Assembly: GCF_000165125.1 (NCBI RefSeq)
Contig: NZ_AEIU01000108.1
Span: 1 to 64,000 of the forward strand
Length of the DNA: 64,000 bases
Source of the DNA: Vibrio caribbeanicus ATCC BAA-2122
GTDB taxonomy: Bacteria; Pseudomonadota; Gammaproteobacteria; Enterobacterales; Vibrionaceae
Reading direction: 5' to 3'
The notes beneath the pieces were generated by a model that saw only the letters and a program-made list of their open reading frames with translations, ran no database searches and was not told the origin of the DNA. Positions 26,805 through 36,168 of the stretch are shown here, piece after piece; the stretch's first letter is position 1, and each line of letters begins with the position of its first letter. Made by a program: the position numbers and the translations under genes.

Positions 26805-28178
26805 TTAGAATAATCGCAGTACACTTTCAAACAGCTCATTGGCGGTACTGATCACTTTCATGTTGGCATTATGCGCATTGGCGAACGTCATGAGGTTTGC
26901 GGCTTCCTCATCACTATTAACCGAACTAACATTATCTCTGGCCGCAATCGCTTGCTCATTCAGTAATGATTTAGCTTTATAATCCGAACTGGCCTGACGC
27001 GCTTTGATGGCCGTTTTCCCGACCATAGAAACGAAAGCATCATTGAGACTGGTATTGCCAAAACCTGAAACCGCCATCGCCTTGTTGCTCAATGCCACTA
27101 AGTCTTTCAAAACATCCGAGTTACCATGATTACCATCACTGGAAAATGCCAATTGATCGGGAGTAATAGAAGTAATATTTAGGCTTGCCGCAGGGTTAGC
27201 CGGATCATATTCAAATAGCGCAGCACCCGGGTTACCTTGAAGATCCAGCCCCGTTGCCAACACGGTATTGACCTCATCGGCTAAGTTTGAGGCCATATCA
27301 TCCAGCGCATCACGATAAGGCTTGAGGATATCGGTTTGGTAGTCATTCAATGCCCCCATTTTACCGCCCATTGCCCCCGGAACTGGATATACTTGCACAC
27401 CAAACTCGATTTGCATCTTAGCAAGATATGGGTCGCCGGCATCAGGAAGTGCTTGGATCTGTCCTGCATCACCGCCAATAACTAGAGGCTGGCCTGAACT
27501 GAGTGACAATTGCAAACTGCCATCGGCCTGTTTTGTTGTTTTGACTTCGATCAACTTGGAAAGCTCGCCAATGAGGCTGTCGCGCTCATCGAGTAATTGA
27601 GCGGGATTGCCACCTGTTCCGCGCATCTCAACCACTTGGTTGTTAATATCGGCAATATTAACCATCAAGCTATTGGCATGATTGACCGTCGCTGTCCGTT
27701 GATCGCTCATTTCTTTGTGCTGATTATACAAAGACTCGGTCAAGGTATTAAATCGGCGCGACAGAGCCTCCGCTTCATTGATAATTTGTTGACGAAGGGG
27801 AGTGGAGTCCGGAGTGACGCTAGCGTCATTGAGTGCATTAAAAAACTTATCGAGTCCAGTAGAAATACTGAAGCCATCAGCCTTAAGAGTGTTTTCGAGT
27901 TGGCTAAAGTTAGTCGTGTAGCGTTCAGCATAAGAAGCAATACTATTGGTTTGCCACGTCTGCTTAACTAAGAACTCATCCGAAATACGACGAATACTAG
28001 GAACTTCAACACCAGCACCTGCACTCAATTTATCATGTTTTGGCCCACCCACTGAAGCCATCAGTGCTTGCTGACGACTGTATCCTGGGGTGTTGATATT
28101 GGCTACGTTTTGCGCCGTCACATCGAGGGCTACTCGACTGGCATTTAAACCCGTTAGCCCGATATTAACTAAATTCAT
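26805..28178 (-). CDS. flgK: Lateral hook-associated protein FlgK
   Basis: 457 residues with the rod/hook-type N-terminus (GLTGLNASRVALDVTAQNVANINTPGYSRQQ) and a flagellin-like C-terminus (SVNSDEEAANLMTFANAHNANMKVISTANELFESVLRLF). HAP1, first junction protein on the hook. Directly follows flgJ without a gap. Confidence 0.95.
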   Translation of the reverse strand: MNLVNIGLTGLNASRVALDVTAQNVANINTPGYSRQQALMASVGGPKHDKLSAGAGVEVPSIRRISDEFLVKQTWQTNSIASYAERYTTNFSQLENTLKADGFSISTGLDKFFNALNDASVTPDSTPLRQQIINEAEALSRRFNTLTESLYNQHKEMSDQRTATVNHANSLMVNIADINNQVVEMRGTGGNPAQLLDERDSLIGELSKLIEVKTTKQADGSLQLSLSSGQPLVIGGDAGQIQALPDAGDPYLAKMQIEFGVQVYPVPGAMGGKMGALNDYQTDILKPYRDALDDMASNLADEVNTVLATGLDLQGNPGAALFEYDPANPAASLNITSITPDQLAFSSDGNHGNSDVLKDLVALSNKAMAVSGFGNTSLNDAFVSMVGKTAIKARQASSDYKAKSLLNEQAIAARDNVSSVNSDEEAANLMTFANAHNANMKVISTANELFESVLRLF

Positions 28179-28703
28179 TTAGAACTCCATTTTCCGCACT
28201 AGTGGCTGAGCAAAGGCCGTTGTGACACTAGATTCTGATAGGATTTGTTTAACTGAGGCGACCGTTTCTTGCACTGAATGAAATGCCGCTGACACATCAT
28301 CGACAATCTCAGCGAGATCATGATGCTCATCATTGGCTGAGGTTTGATTTGCACGTGGTTCAAAATGCGCTTCTGTGATGCTTGGACTAAGCTGTTTTAC
28401 CAGCATGTCAGCAATACCAAGGTGCCCTTTACGCGCCATTTCAATCGATAATTGCCCATCATGCATATCTCTAAATACACCGAAGCTTTGACTAGAAAAT
28501 GGGCTGTCTTTTTCGGCAAGAACATCATTGCTCGCGCGCATTTGCTTGAGTACCAATTGAAGGAACATGGCTTCAAATTGCCCAGCAACCTTGGCCAAGG
28601 CCTCATCATTGTGCTGACTGTGCCTGATCGAGGTTAATGCACTGTTATCGTGATACAGCATTGAGTTCATCTTGGCTTTATCGGCCACATCATTAAATTT
28701 CAT
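28179..28703 (-). CDS. flgJ: Lateral rod protein FlgJ, single-domain form
   Basis: 174 residues: only the N-terminal rod-capping domain (VAGQFEAMFLQLVLKQMRASNDVLAEKDSPFSSQSFGVFRDMHDGQLSIEMARKGHLGIADMLVKQL). The muramidase half of two-domain FlgJ (about 300 residues) is absent. The transglycosylase gene at 36600 probably supplies the wall-opening activity. ATG overlaps the flgI stop (TAATG). Confidence 0.93.
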   Translation of the reverse strand: MKFNDVADKAKMNSMLYHDNSALTSIRHSQHNDEALAKVAGQFEAMFLQLVLKQMRASNDVLAEKDSPFSSQSFGVFRDMHDGQLSIEMARKGHLGIADMLVKQLSPSITEAHFEPRANQTSANDEHHDLAEIVDDVSAAFHSVQETVASVKQILSESSVTTAFAQPLVRKMEF

Positions 28704-29827
28704 TAAATCACCACTAGTTCGGCATTTAATGCTCCCGCTTCATGCAGAGCCTGTAAAATTGACATTAAGTCTGTCGGGGTTGCACCTAGACTATTCACCG
28801 CGTTGACTATGGTATTGAGCTCAGTGCCTGCTGGCCATACCACCATTTGAGCACGTTCCTCACTAACATCCAATTTGGACTGATCGGTCGTCTGGGTTTG
28901 ACCATTTGAAAAGGCATTTGGTTGGCTAACTTTCTTCGCCTCAGCGATGGTAACGGTTAAATTTCCGTGACTGACCGCCGCTTCACTGACTTGGACACTT
29001 TTACCGATCACCACAGTGCCCGTTCGTGAGTTAAACACGATACGCGCTGGCTTTCTGCCTTGGGTAACTTGGATCTCTTCGAGCATGGACATCATCACAA
29101 CTCGCTGTTGGCTGTCTTTGGGCGCTTGAATATCAATGCGAACATTATTTTTCGCCACCGCGACCTTAGGGCCAAAGACCGCATTGACTTCTCGGACAAT
29201 GTTCTTTGCTGTAGTAAAGCTCGGCTTGCGTAAATTCAAAATGATGTGTTCTTTATCAGCAAAGTCGCTAACAACTTCTCGCTCTAGCATCGCACCACCA
29301 GGAATTCTGCCCGATGTCGGAGTATTGATAACCACTTTTGAACCACTTTTCCCTTCTGCAGAGATACCGCCTACCACAACATTTCCCTGAGCAACGGCGT
29401 ACACTTCACCATCGATCCCTCGTAGTGGAGTGAGCAATAAGGTCCCGCCACGCAAGCTTTTTGCGTCACCAATCGAAGACACAACAACATTCAGTTTTTG
29501 TCCAGGCCCTGCCATTGGATCAACCGAAGCCGTCACACTGACCGAGGCCACGTTACGCAATTTAGGGTTTGTGCTGTCATCAATTTGTACCCCAAATTGA
29601 CGCAGCATATTAGTGATAGACTGGGCAGTAAATTTGACCTGATTACGATCGCCTTGGCCATCTAAGCCCACGACCAAACCATAGCCAACTAATTGGTTTT
29701 CTCGGACCCCCTGCACATCGACCAAATCCATAATCGGTGTGGTTGTTTTGGTGGCAAAGACGCTTGAACTTACAAGGCAAGCCAAGAGGAGCATGCCGTG
29801 AATAAAAAGGCGGCACTGTGCTATCAT
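28703..29827 (-). CDS. flgI: Lateral P-ring protein FlgI
   Basis: 374 residues from ATG 29827 (MIAQCRLFIHGMLLLACLVSSSVFA), with GGAGAG upstream and a clear Sec signal peptide; the longer frame to 29893 is not needed. Core motifs DLVDVQGVRENQLVGYGLVVGLDGQGD and VRIDIQAPKDSQQR are FlgI. It forms the periplasmic P ring around the rod. Confidence 0.95.
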   Translation of the reverse strand: MIAQCRLFIHGMLLLACLVSSSVFATKTTTPIMDLVDVQGVRENQLVGYGLVVGLDGQGDRNQVKFTAQSITNMLRQFGVQIDDSTNPKLRNVASVSVTASVDPMAGPGQKLNVVVSSIGDAKSLRGGTLLLTPLRGIDGEVYAVAQGNVVVGGISAEGKSGSKVVINTPTSGRIPGGAMLEREVVSDFADKEHIILNLRKPSFTTAKNIVREVNAVFGPKVAVAKNNVRIDIQAPKDSQQRVVMMSMLEEIQVTQGRKPARIVFNSRTGTVVIGKSVQVSEAAVSHGNLTVTIAEAKKVSQPNAFSNGQTQTTDQSKLDVSEERAQMVVWPAGTELNTIVNAVNSLGATPTDLMSILQALHEAGALNAELVVI

Positions 29828-29877
29828 AGAAATCTCTCCAGCTAAATATTTCCCTACACCTTGATGCAAGGGCCAAA

Positions 29878-30549
29878 TCAAAATGGCATCCATGGGCTAT
29901 TAAAGAACTGACTCAACCAACCTGATGCGTTACTGTCTGCTACCGCACCACGCCCTGCATAAGTAATGCGGGCATCACCAATACGAGACGAAAACACCTG
30001 ATTATTGCGACTGATATCATCAACGCGTACCATTCCTGTGAGTCGGATAAATTCATCACCCTGATTTAAACGCAACCATTTCTCGCCACTGATGCGCAGT
30101 ACTCCATTGGGTAGGACTTCATGGACAGTCACCGTTATTGAGCCCTCAAGCTTGTTTTTCTGAGAGCTAGTCGCACTACCATCAAAACCCCGCTTTGCAT
30201 CCACACTGGCCTCTAACTCATCAATGGTGTTGCCACCCAGACTCGGAATACCAAAGCCTACATTCGACGATTTACCGTATTTAGTGTTGGCTTTTTTGGT
30301 CGATTCGGTTTCCTCTGCTAGCATGACGGTCAACATGTCACCAACACGGTAAGCTCGTCTATCTTGGAACAACGCCATGCTGTAGTTGTGACGATACAGG
30401 CTGCCATGCTTCGCTTTAGGTAGAGAATAATCCAAGGGTGGCGGCGCGTATTTATCCTCATCGGGGGACGGCGGGACAAATTCAGAACGCCCCGCACAAC
30501 CTGTTATAATCAATGTCAGTAGTATCGATGCGACTCTCAAACACGTCAT
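29878..30549 (-). CDS. flgH: Lateral L-ring lipoprotein FlgH
   Basis: 223 residues from ATG 30549 (MTCLRVASILLTLIITGCAG) with a lipobox ending in Cys and GAAGGA upstream; the frame continues to 30612 but overlaps flgG. The motif FQDRRAYRVGDMLTVMLAEETESTKKA and the C-terminal GNEIVRLTG-like stretch (DEFIRLTGMVRVDDISRNN) are FlgH. Outer-membrane ring of the basal body. Confidence 0.95.
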   Translation of the reverse strand: MTCLRVASILLTLIITGCAGRSEFVPPSPDEDKYAPPPLDYSLPKAKHGSLYRHNYSMALFQDRRAYRVGDMLTVMLAEETESTKKANTKYGKSSNVGFGIPSLGGNTIDELEASVDAKRGFDGSATSSQKNKLEGSITVTVHEVLPNGVLRISGEKWLRLNQGDEFIRLTGMVRVDDISRNNQVFSSRIGDARITYAGRGAVADSNASGWLSQFFNSPWMPF

Positions 30550-30577
30550 TTGTCTTTCCTTCTCTACCAAACATCCA

Positions 30578-31363
30578 TTACACAGATTGAGCAACAAACT
30601 TAAGCATGTCATCAGCGGCAGAAACCACCTTAGCGTTCATTTCATAAGCGCGCTGAGTGGTGATCATATCCACCATTTCTTCAACAACTTGAACATTTGA
30701 GCCTTCTAGTGCCCTTTGCTTAATACTGCCAACGCCGTCTTCGCTAGCAATAAGCTCTTCAGCAAGCCCGCTCGCCTCAGTTTGACGGAATAAGTTGCCA
30801 CCGACGGCCTCAAGACCGGCTGGGTTGATAAATCTCGCCAAGGTAATTTGACCAACTTGTTGCGGTGTTGGGTCGATAGCACTGGTTGTCGTCACCGTGC
30901 CATCAACACCAACAGAGATTGACAAGGCGTCATCGGGGATTTGAATTTGAGGCTCAAGCGGCAGGCCTTGACTGTTGACCATTAATCCTTCTGAATTGAC
31001 CTGAAACTGGCCATTTCGGGTGTACATGATTTGTCCGTCTGAATTTTCAATCTGAAAAAAACCTTTGCCCATAACGGCTAAATCTAGGTCCTGATTGGTG
31101 TTTTGCGTGTTGCCTTGAGTGAAAACTTTTTGTGTCCCCACCACGCGTACACCGCTACCCAACTGAACTCCAGATGGTAATTCGTTGACCTCATCGACCT
31201 GAGCACCCGGCTGACGTTGAATGGTATAAAACAAATCTTCAAATACCACTCGGTCGCGTTTAAAGCCAACCGTATTGACGTTGGCTAAGTTATTTGAAAT
31301 AGCGGTCATTTTGGTGTCTTGCGCCGCCATACCCGTTTTACTAACCCATAATGCTGAATGCAT
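30578..31363 (-). CDS. flgG: Lateral distal rod protein FlgG
   Basis: 261 residues, the normal FlgG size, with MHSALWVSKTGMAAQDTKMTAISNNLANVNTVGFKRDRVVFEDLFY and the C-terminal VQVVEEMVDMITTQRAYEMNAKVVSAADDMLK. It forms the 20-nm distal rod. In line with flgF (22-base gap) and flgH. Confidence 0.96.
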   Translation of the reverse strand: MHSALWVSKTGMAAQDTKMTAISNNLANVNTVGFKRDRVVFEDLFYTIQRQPGAQVDEVNELPSGVQLGSGVRVVGTQKVFTQGNTQNTNQDLDLAVMGKGFFQIENSDGQIMYTRNGQFQVNSEGLMVNSQGLPLEPQIQIPDDALSISVGVDGTVTTTSAIDPTPQQVGQITLARFINPAGLEAVGGNLFRQTEASGLAEELIASEDGVGSIKQRALEGSNVQVVEEMVDMITTQRAYEMNAKVVSAADDMLKFVAQSV

Positions 31364-31385
31364 GGTGATCTCCTTATGCGTCTAT

Positions 31386-32117
31386 CTAGCTTGATGACAT
31401 GAGTTTATTGCCTGACTTGGCTAAGGTTTCTGCGGTCTTCATCATACGAAACTGCATTTCAAAGTTACGCGATAATGACATCACATTGACCAGCTCATCG
31501 ATGGCGGACACGTTACTGCCCTCGATGTGCTCGGGAGCAACTTGAACCAAAGGATCCGCATCGAACGGGTTACCCGTCACGCTGTGAAGTAAGCCATCAC
31601 TTTGCTTTTCGAGCTGATTAGGTTCAGGCTTGACTAGCTTGAGCCCACCAGCATTAACCTCAGCACCACCACCGGGAGGCGTCAGAGAAATCACTCCGCG
31701 TTCACTTATCTGAATTTTTTGGTAATCTGGCAGCACTAAAGGCCCTCCATCTCCAATCACTGCAAAACCATTCACTGTGACTGCACCAAACTCATCGACT
31801 TTAAGGTTGCCTGCCCGAGTATAGGCTTCTTCCCCATTGGGCGTTTGAACGGCAAAATAGCCCTCGCCCATGATGGCCGCATCAAGAGCGCGGCCGGTTT
31901 TGACCATATCCCCTGCATCGAAGCGGGTTGATGCGGAGTTGGTCACCACCATAGTACGGCCATCAAAACCTGCCCCTTTGAGAGGCACGCTCGACACCCG
32001 CTCCATATCAGCACGAAAGCCTGCGGTATCCGCATTGGATAAGTTGTTCGCACGCACATGTTGCGCTTTGAGCACGCGGCTGGCTCCTGATGCCGCGGTA
32101 AAGAGTAAGCTGTCCAT
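31386..32117 (-). CDS. flgF: Lateral proximal rod protein FlgF
   Basis: 243 residues with the axial-protein N-terminus (LFTAASGASRVLKAQHVRANNLSNADTAGFRADM) and C-terminal motif (NVSAIDELVNVMSLSRNFEMQFRMMKTAETLA). Proximal rod subunit between FlgBC and FlgG. Slightly more divergent than FlgG but order in the operon is conclusive. Confidence 0.95.
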   Translation of the reverse strand: MDSLLFTAASGASRVLKAQHVRANNLSNADTAGFRADMERVSSVPLKGAGFDGRTMVVTNSASTRFDAGDMVKTGRALDAAIMGEGYFAVQTPNGEEAYTRAGNLKVDEFGAVTVNGFAVIGDGGPLVLPDYQKIQISERGVISLTPPGGGAEVNAGGLKLVKPEPNQLEKQSDGLLHSVTGNPFDADPLVQVAPEHIEGSNVSAIDELVNVMSLSRNFEMQFRMMKTAETLAKSGNKLMSSS

Positions 32118-32129
32118 AGTTAAAGCCCG

Positions 32130-33326
32130 TTACACTGCGTTAAACAAAGCTTGGGTCAGCTTGTCGTTAGTAGAAATCGTCTTGGCGTTAGCTTGATAAT
32201 TTCGCTGCGCAGTCATGAGATTCACCAGTTCACTGGTCAAATCCACATTCGAGCCCTCCAAGGCACCTGGCGATAAATCGCCCAATGTTCCTGTTCCCGG
32301 AACGCCAACAATCGGAGCCCCTGAACTAAAGCTTTGTGTCCATGCTGTACCATTCACTTTGACCAATCCCTGAGGGTTTGCAAAATCAGCCAGTACCACT
32401 TGACCTTGCAACTGAGACTGACCATTAGTGTAGGTGGCATAGACACGACCACTATCTTCCACTCGTGCTCCAACAAGCTCACCTGAGGTATAACCATTAT
32501 GGCTGTTGGTACTCACCCCAAATGCAGCGCCAAACTGAGTGCTGCCTGATAAATCAACCTGAATATTCATTGGCTGGGCACCAGCGGCAGGAAAAGCGAC
32601 AGAATAAGGCGCAGTAGGCGTTTGTAAGCTGCCATCTGAATTGAAGTTCATTGCAATCGTGGCACTGGGTGTTGCGGCTCCATCAACTTGAACATTGACT
32701 TGCCAAGTATTCGGGCCTGTTTTGGTAAAGTATTGATTCACATTGTGCTCATTACCGAGCGAGTCATACACCTTAGTGCTGTATGAAGAATTAAACGAGT
32801 TAGTATTGTTTGGGTCAAAAGGATTAACGGTTTGATCCACTTGCTCGGCACTTGCATCGAAGTTGGCGACAAAATCCATGCTGGTGGTGGCTTTCGCAGC
32901 TAAAGAAGAGGTTGAGAGTTTAATATCGCCACTCGCCCCTGTAAGCAAATTATTATTACCATCCACACTATAGCCTTGCAGCTTGGCACCCGTATTACTG
33001 ACAAGAAAGTTATCCTTATCTCTATTAAAAACGCCAGCGCGGGTGTATTGGGTTTGACCAGTAGAGTCTTTGGTTACGAAAAAACCTGTGCCGTTGATCG
33101 CCAAGTCCATCGGGCGACCCGTTCCACTGATTGAGCCATTTTTATCAAAGTTTTGCGAGATTGACGCCACTTCGACCCCGCCCGGTTGCATGCCGTTATA
33201 AACTGCGGAGAACTCAGTACGAGCCCCTTTAAAACCTGTAGTTGATGCATTGGCAATATTGTGGCTGATGGTATTTAAATCGGTATTTGTAGCGTCTAAG
33301 CCGCTTAGGGCAATATTAAAACTCAT
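32130..33326 (-). CDS. flgE: Lateral hook protein FlgE
   Basis: 398 residues with MSFNIALSGLDATNTDLNTISHNIANASTTGFKGARTEFS at the N-terminus, a FlgE D2 domain rich in Asn/Ser/Thr (STKVYDSLGNEHNVNQYFTKTG), and the C-terminal NVDLTSELVNLMTAQRNYQANAKTISTNDKLTQALFNAV. It polymerises into the universal joint. Confidence 0.96.
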   Translation of the reverse strand: MSFNIALSGLDATNTDLNTISHNIANASTTGFKGARTEFSAVYNGMQPGGVEVASISQNFDKNGSISGTGRPMDLAINGTGFFVTKDSTGQTQYTRAGVFNRDKDNFLVSNTGAKLQGYSVDGNNNLLTGASGDIKLSTSSLAAKATTSMDFVANFDASAEQVDQTVNPFDPNNTNSFNSSYSTKVYDSLGNEHNVNQYFTKTGPNTWQVNVQVDGAATPSATIAMNFNSDGSLQTPTAPYSVAFPAAGAQPMNIQVDLSGSTQFGAAFGVSTNSHNGYTSGELVGARVEDSGRVYATYTNGQSQLQGQVVLADFANPQGLVKVNGTAWTQSFSSGAPIVGVPGTGTLGDLSPGALEGSNVDLTSELVNLMTAQRNYQANAKTISTNDKLTQALFNAV

Positions 33327-33350
33327 GATAAACCTCTTTGAATAATAGGA

Positions 33351-34022
33351 TTAAGAACCAAACTGACTGATTTCAACAAAAGGCACGTTACCCAGTCCGG
33401 CAACGCTCACTTGTGCGACACCGCCTGCACTCGGAATACGCACATTTTCTACTTGACCTGCTAGTAAGAGATTCGGCTTGCCTTGCCCCTCTTGCACTTT
33501 GACAGATAGGCTGTACTCACCCGCACTCAAGCCGAGCTTGTCCGGATCAATCTCAAAGTCCACCTCCCCTTTCGGGTGAGCGCCAAGCGGCACTTGCGTC
33601 GTTTTACCAAAGCGGTCTTTGATCTCTAAGGTGACTTGACTGGAAGAATGTGCCAGCTCAACTTTGCCCATTTGTACTTCAGTTCCGAGTTCAAACTCAT
33701 CGCTCGGCACATACACGGTTTTTCCAACTAAGTTCGCGGTAGAAAGCACTTGTAAGTTATCCAGCAAAACCATGCTATTTTGCGTCATGGTGGTCATATT
33801 CTCTGTACTTTGTACTTGAGAGAACTGCGCCAACTGACTGACATATTCGGTGCCATCAAGTGGATTGAGCGGATCTTGATTTTGAATTTGTGCCACCATC
33901 AGACTGATGAATTCATTTTGTAAGGAGCCTGCACTATTGGGGTTCGTATTCACGTTTAAACTGCTTGAAGCCGAACCCACGGGACGATCGGCACTATACG
34001 CTTGAGAAGGTAAAACACTCAT
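33351..34022 (-). CDS. flgD: Lateral hook-cap scaffold FlgD
   Basis: 223 residues with the FlgD N-terminal signature LQNEFISLMVAQIQNQDPLNPLDGTEYVSQLAQFSQVQS and C-terminal FLGd/Ig-like beta domains. FlgD caps the growing hook and is then displaced. Its ATG overlaps the flgC stop by four bases. Confidence 0.95.
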   Translation of the reverse strand: MSVLPSQAYSADRPVGSASSSLNVNTNPNSAGSLQNEFISLMVAQIQNQDPLNPLDGTEYVSQLAQFSQVQSTENMTTMTQNSMVLLDNLQVLSTANLVGKTVYVPSDEFELGTEVQMGKVELAHSSSQVTLEIKDRFGKTTQVPLGAHPKGEVDFEIDPDKLGLSAGEYSLSVKVQEGQGKPNLLLAGQVENVRIPSAGGVAQVSVAGLGNVPFVEISQFGS

Positions 34023-34456
34023 GAGCGACCCTGCCCTAGTTTCAGCAGACCTTGCTGCATACTTTTAACATTACCCAAAACTGCGACATTAGTTTCAAAG
34101 CTGCGTGTGGCCGACATCATATCCGCCATTTCAGCCACCACATCAATGTCTGGGTAGTACACATACCCCTCATCGTTTGCCAAGGGATTGCTGGGTTCAA
34201 AGCGCTTTTCTGCTTGCTTGCTACTTTGTACCACATCAACAATTCGTACTTCGGCATTCGGGTAAGCATTGTCACTTACACTCAACTGAGTTTTGTTGTA
34301 AACCGTGGCGAAAACAGGTTTGAGTGCCTTATAGGCATCATCCGCATTAGCAGACACCGCATCGGCATTTGCAAGATTACTTGCGACCGTGTTTAAACGA
34401 ACGGATTGTGCGTTCATCGCTGAACCCGCAATGGAGTAAATATCGGTAAATGACAT
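34019..34456 (-). CDS. flgC: Lateral proximal rod protein FlgC
   Basis: 145 residues. N-terminus FTDIYSIAGSAMNAQSVRLNTVASNLANADAVSAN and C-terminus DIDVVAEMADMMSATRSFETNVAVLGNVKSMQQGLLKLGQ are FlgC. It lies two bases after flgB. Confidence 0.95.
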   Translation of the reverse strand: MSFTDIYSIAGSAMNAQSVRLNTVASNLANADAVSANADDAYKALKPVFATVYNKTQLSVSDNAYPNAEVRIVDVVQSSKQAEKRFEPSNPLANDEGYVYYPDIDVVAEMADMMSATRSFETNVAVLGNVKSMQQGLLKLGQGRS

Positions 34457-34458
34457 AA

Positions 34459-34821
34459 TTAACGCCCTTGTATTGCTTTAGCCAACCCGTTGAACTTCAT
34501 ATTCAAAAACGTCAGGCTAGTCTGAAAGTCCATATTGTTTTGTGTAAACTTACCTTGCTCGACACCCAGCTCAACCGTGTTACCATTCTTGCTGTTTTGA
34601 TAAGGAACTGAATATTGACTTTGGATGTCCAATTTAGGAATTGGCTTATCGACACCTTGTGACGACACCTGAGAGACGACAGTGGCGAAACTGAGGTCTT
34701 TTGCGAGATATCCAGGTGTATCAACATTTGCTAGGTTGCTGGCTAGGACTTTGGTACGCTGAACACGAAAGTTCAGCGTATCGGGATGGACTCCTAGCGC
34801 ATTTTCAAAAGAAATCGCCAT
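34459..34821 (-). CDS. flgB: Lateral proximal rod protein FlgB
   Basis: 120 residues: ENALGVHPDTLNFRVQRTKVLASNLANVDTPGYLAKDLSF is the FlgB N-terminal axial motif. First gene of the leftward flgB-flgL operon, with a ribosome site TAAGGA and a sigma-54-like promoter about 40 bases upstream. Diverges from flgA. Confidence 0.95.
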   Translation of the reverse strand: MAISFENALGVHPDTLNFRVQRTKVLASNLANVDTPGYLAKDLSFATVVSQVSSQGVDKPIPKLDIQSQYSVPYQNSKNGNTVELGVEQGKFTQNNMDFQTSLTFLNMKFNGLAKAIQGR

Positions 34822-34860
34822 ATCTATTTCCTTACAGTCAACGCGAATAATGTTAATTAA

Positions 34861-34876
34861 AACAAGATATGTGCCA
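34861..34876 (-). promoter_or_regulatory. Sigma-54-like promoter of the flgB-flgL operon
   Basis: On the minus strand the sequence reads TGGCACATATCTTGTT: a perfect -24 box TGGCAC, five bases, then TTGT instead of TTGC. It lies 40 bases upstream of flgB, giving a predicted start near 34850. The imperfect -12 lowers certainty, but flgB operons of lateral systems are RpoN/LafK targets. Confidence 0.6.
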
Positions 34877-34955
34877 TAAAAATAAAAGAGTTAAATCAAT
34901 GACTTACAAAAAAGAAGGGAAAGTAAACTTCCGCCAAACGGAAGGCTTTTCAGGA

Positions 34956-35696
34956 ATGGGGAACTACCGATTTTCCTCCTCATTCAAATGTATGCTGCTG
35001 ACTGCTCTGATGTTCGTGCCATTAACCCATGCCAGCGAACAGGAATCGGCACAAAAACAAATTGAACAAGCGGTGAAAGGTAACCTCGAGCATGAAATTA
35101 ATTCTCGAGCCGGACAACAAGGTTGGCGCAATTATAAACTAGATACGCGCCTGAATATTCCAAGCTCAGCCTCCCACTTGGAGCACTGCCCAGTCAAACT
35201 GACCGTCAACGCCAGTGACCACAATTTGCTGCCAGTAGGCAATGTAAAACGCACTGTCTCTTGTGAACATTCAGGCATGCAATGGCGTATCAATGTGACG
35301 GTAAAATCATCCTTAACTTTGGATGTGGTAGTTGCAAAAACCGGCATCAATCGCGACCAAGCCCTCACGCCAGACTCGGTACACTTGGTACCAAGAACCT
35401 TAACGCATCAGCAAGAATTCTATACTCACGTCTCCGATGTCTTAGAAAAAACGACGACTAGGCGTATTCGCTCGGGTCATATCATTACCCCGAAAACACT
35501 CAATGCCCCGGCTATGGTTGAGGTAGGAAATCAAGTCATTATTAGTGCGAGTAAGGATCGCTTTAGCGCGACAACCAAAGGTATTGCGCTAGAGAAAGGC
35601 AACAAAGGCGAACAAATTACGGTACAAAATGTGTCATCCGGTAAAACCATACAAGCCACGGTTATCGGTCACAATAAGGTCCAAACACAGTTTTAA
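34956..35696 (+). CDS. flgA: Lateral P-ring assembly chaperone FlgA
   Basis: About 246 residues from ATG 34956 (MGNYRFSSSFKCMLLTALMFVPLTHA), giving a normal Sec signal; the frame opens to 34869 and an ATG at 34899 is possible. The C-terminal SAF-like domain (VVAKTGINRDQALTPDSVHLV, RRIRSGHIITPKTLNAPAMVEVGNQVIISA) is FlgA. It assists FlgI ring formation in the periplasm. Upstream, at about 34928-34945, CTTCCG-CCAAA-CGGAAG forms a small hairpin in the leader. Confidence 0.9.
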   Translation: MGNYRFSSSFKCMLLTALMFVPLTHASEQESAQKQIEQAVKGNLEHEINSRAGQQGWRNYKLDTRLNIPSSASHLEHCPVKLTVNASDHNLLPVGNVKRTVSCEHSGMQWRINVTVKSSLTLDVVVAKTGINRDQALTPDSVHLVPRTLTHQQEFYTHVSDVLEKTTTRRIRSGHIITPKTLNAPAMVEVGNQVIISASKDRFSATTKGIALEKGNKGEQITVQNVSSGKTIQATVIGHNKVQTQF

Positions 35697-35808
35697 TTTT
35701 GGGCTCAACGTAACAATTTCGTGTTGTTTTTCTCGCACTGGCACTCTCGTTTGAGTTAGTTGTATAGAGCAACTCTTTGGATAAAATAATCTGAAATTAG
35801 ATTTAATG

Positions 35809-35827
35809 GCGGCCTTTAAAAGGCCGC
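35809..35827. promoter_or_regulatory. Perfect palindrome between flgA and flgM
   Basis: GCGGCCTTTAAAAGGCCGC is a 19-base palindrome, 38 bases before the flgM ATG and 112 bases after flgA. It may be a terminator for flgA (no T-run), or an operator or RNA hairpin controlling flgM. Confidence 0.6.
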
Positions 35828-35865
35828 ATAAGCTCTATGACTAGACTGATTTAGGACTTATAACC

Positions 35866-36144
35866 ATGAAAATCGATAAAGTATCAGGTGGGCAGATCCA
35901 TCGAACGAGCTTTGATCAGGCGCCAAAGAAAAGCCCTGAGAGCATCAGTGCGCCACGTGTCAGCGAAAGCAATATGAACACCAATACAGTGGCACTGGAC
36001 AAAGCTCAAGCTCAGATGGCCTCACTCCCTGATATCGACATGGCGAAAGTGGAACAAGTTCGTAACGATTTGGCTCAAGGCAAAATATCTCTCGATACTG
36101 ACGCGCTTGCCAAAGCGGTGCAGGAATTTTACACCGGACACTAA
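35866..36144 (+). CDS. flgM: Anti-sigma-28 factor FlgM
   Basis: 92 residues, mostly disordered N-terminal half (MKIDKVSGGQ) and the C-terminal sigma-binding helices IDMAKVEQVRNDLAQGKISLDTDALAKAVQEFY. It should hold LafS until hook completion and then be exported. It opens a three-gene operon with flgN and the transglycosylase. Confidence 0.93.
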   Translation: MKIDKVSGGQIHRTSFDQAPKKSPESISAPRVSESNMNTNTVALDKAQAQMASLPDIDMAKVEQVRNDLAQGKISLDTDALAKAVQEFYTGH

Positions 36145-36168
36145 AAAACCAGCAGTGAGGGCAAAACC

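Noticed and set aside
35739-35754. Sigma-54 promoter upstream of flgM (TGGCACTCTCGTTTGAG)
   Set aside because: The -24 box is good, but the expected GC of the -12 box is TG at the right spacing. Too weak to call.
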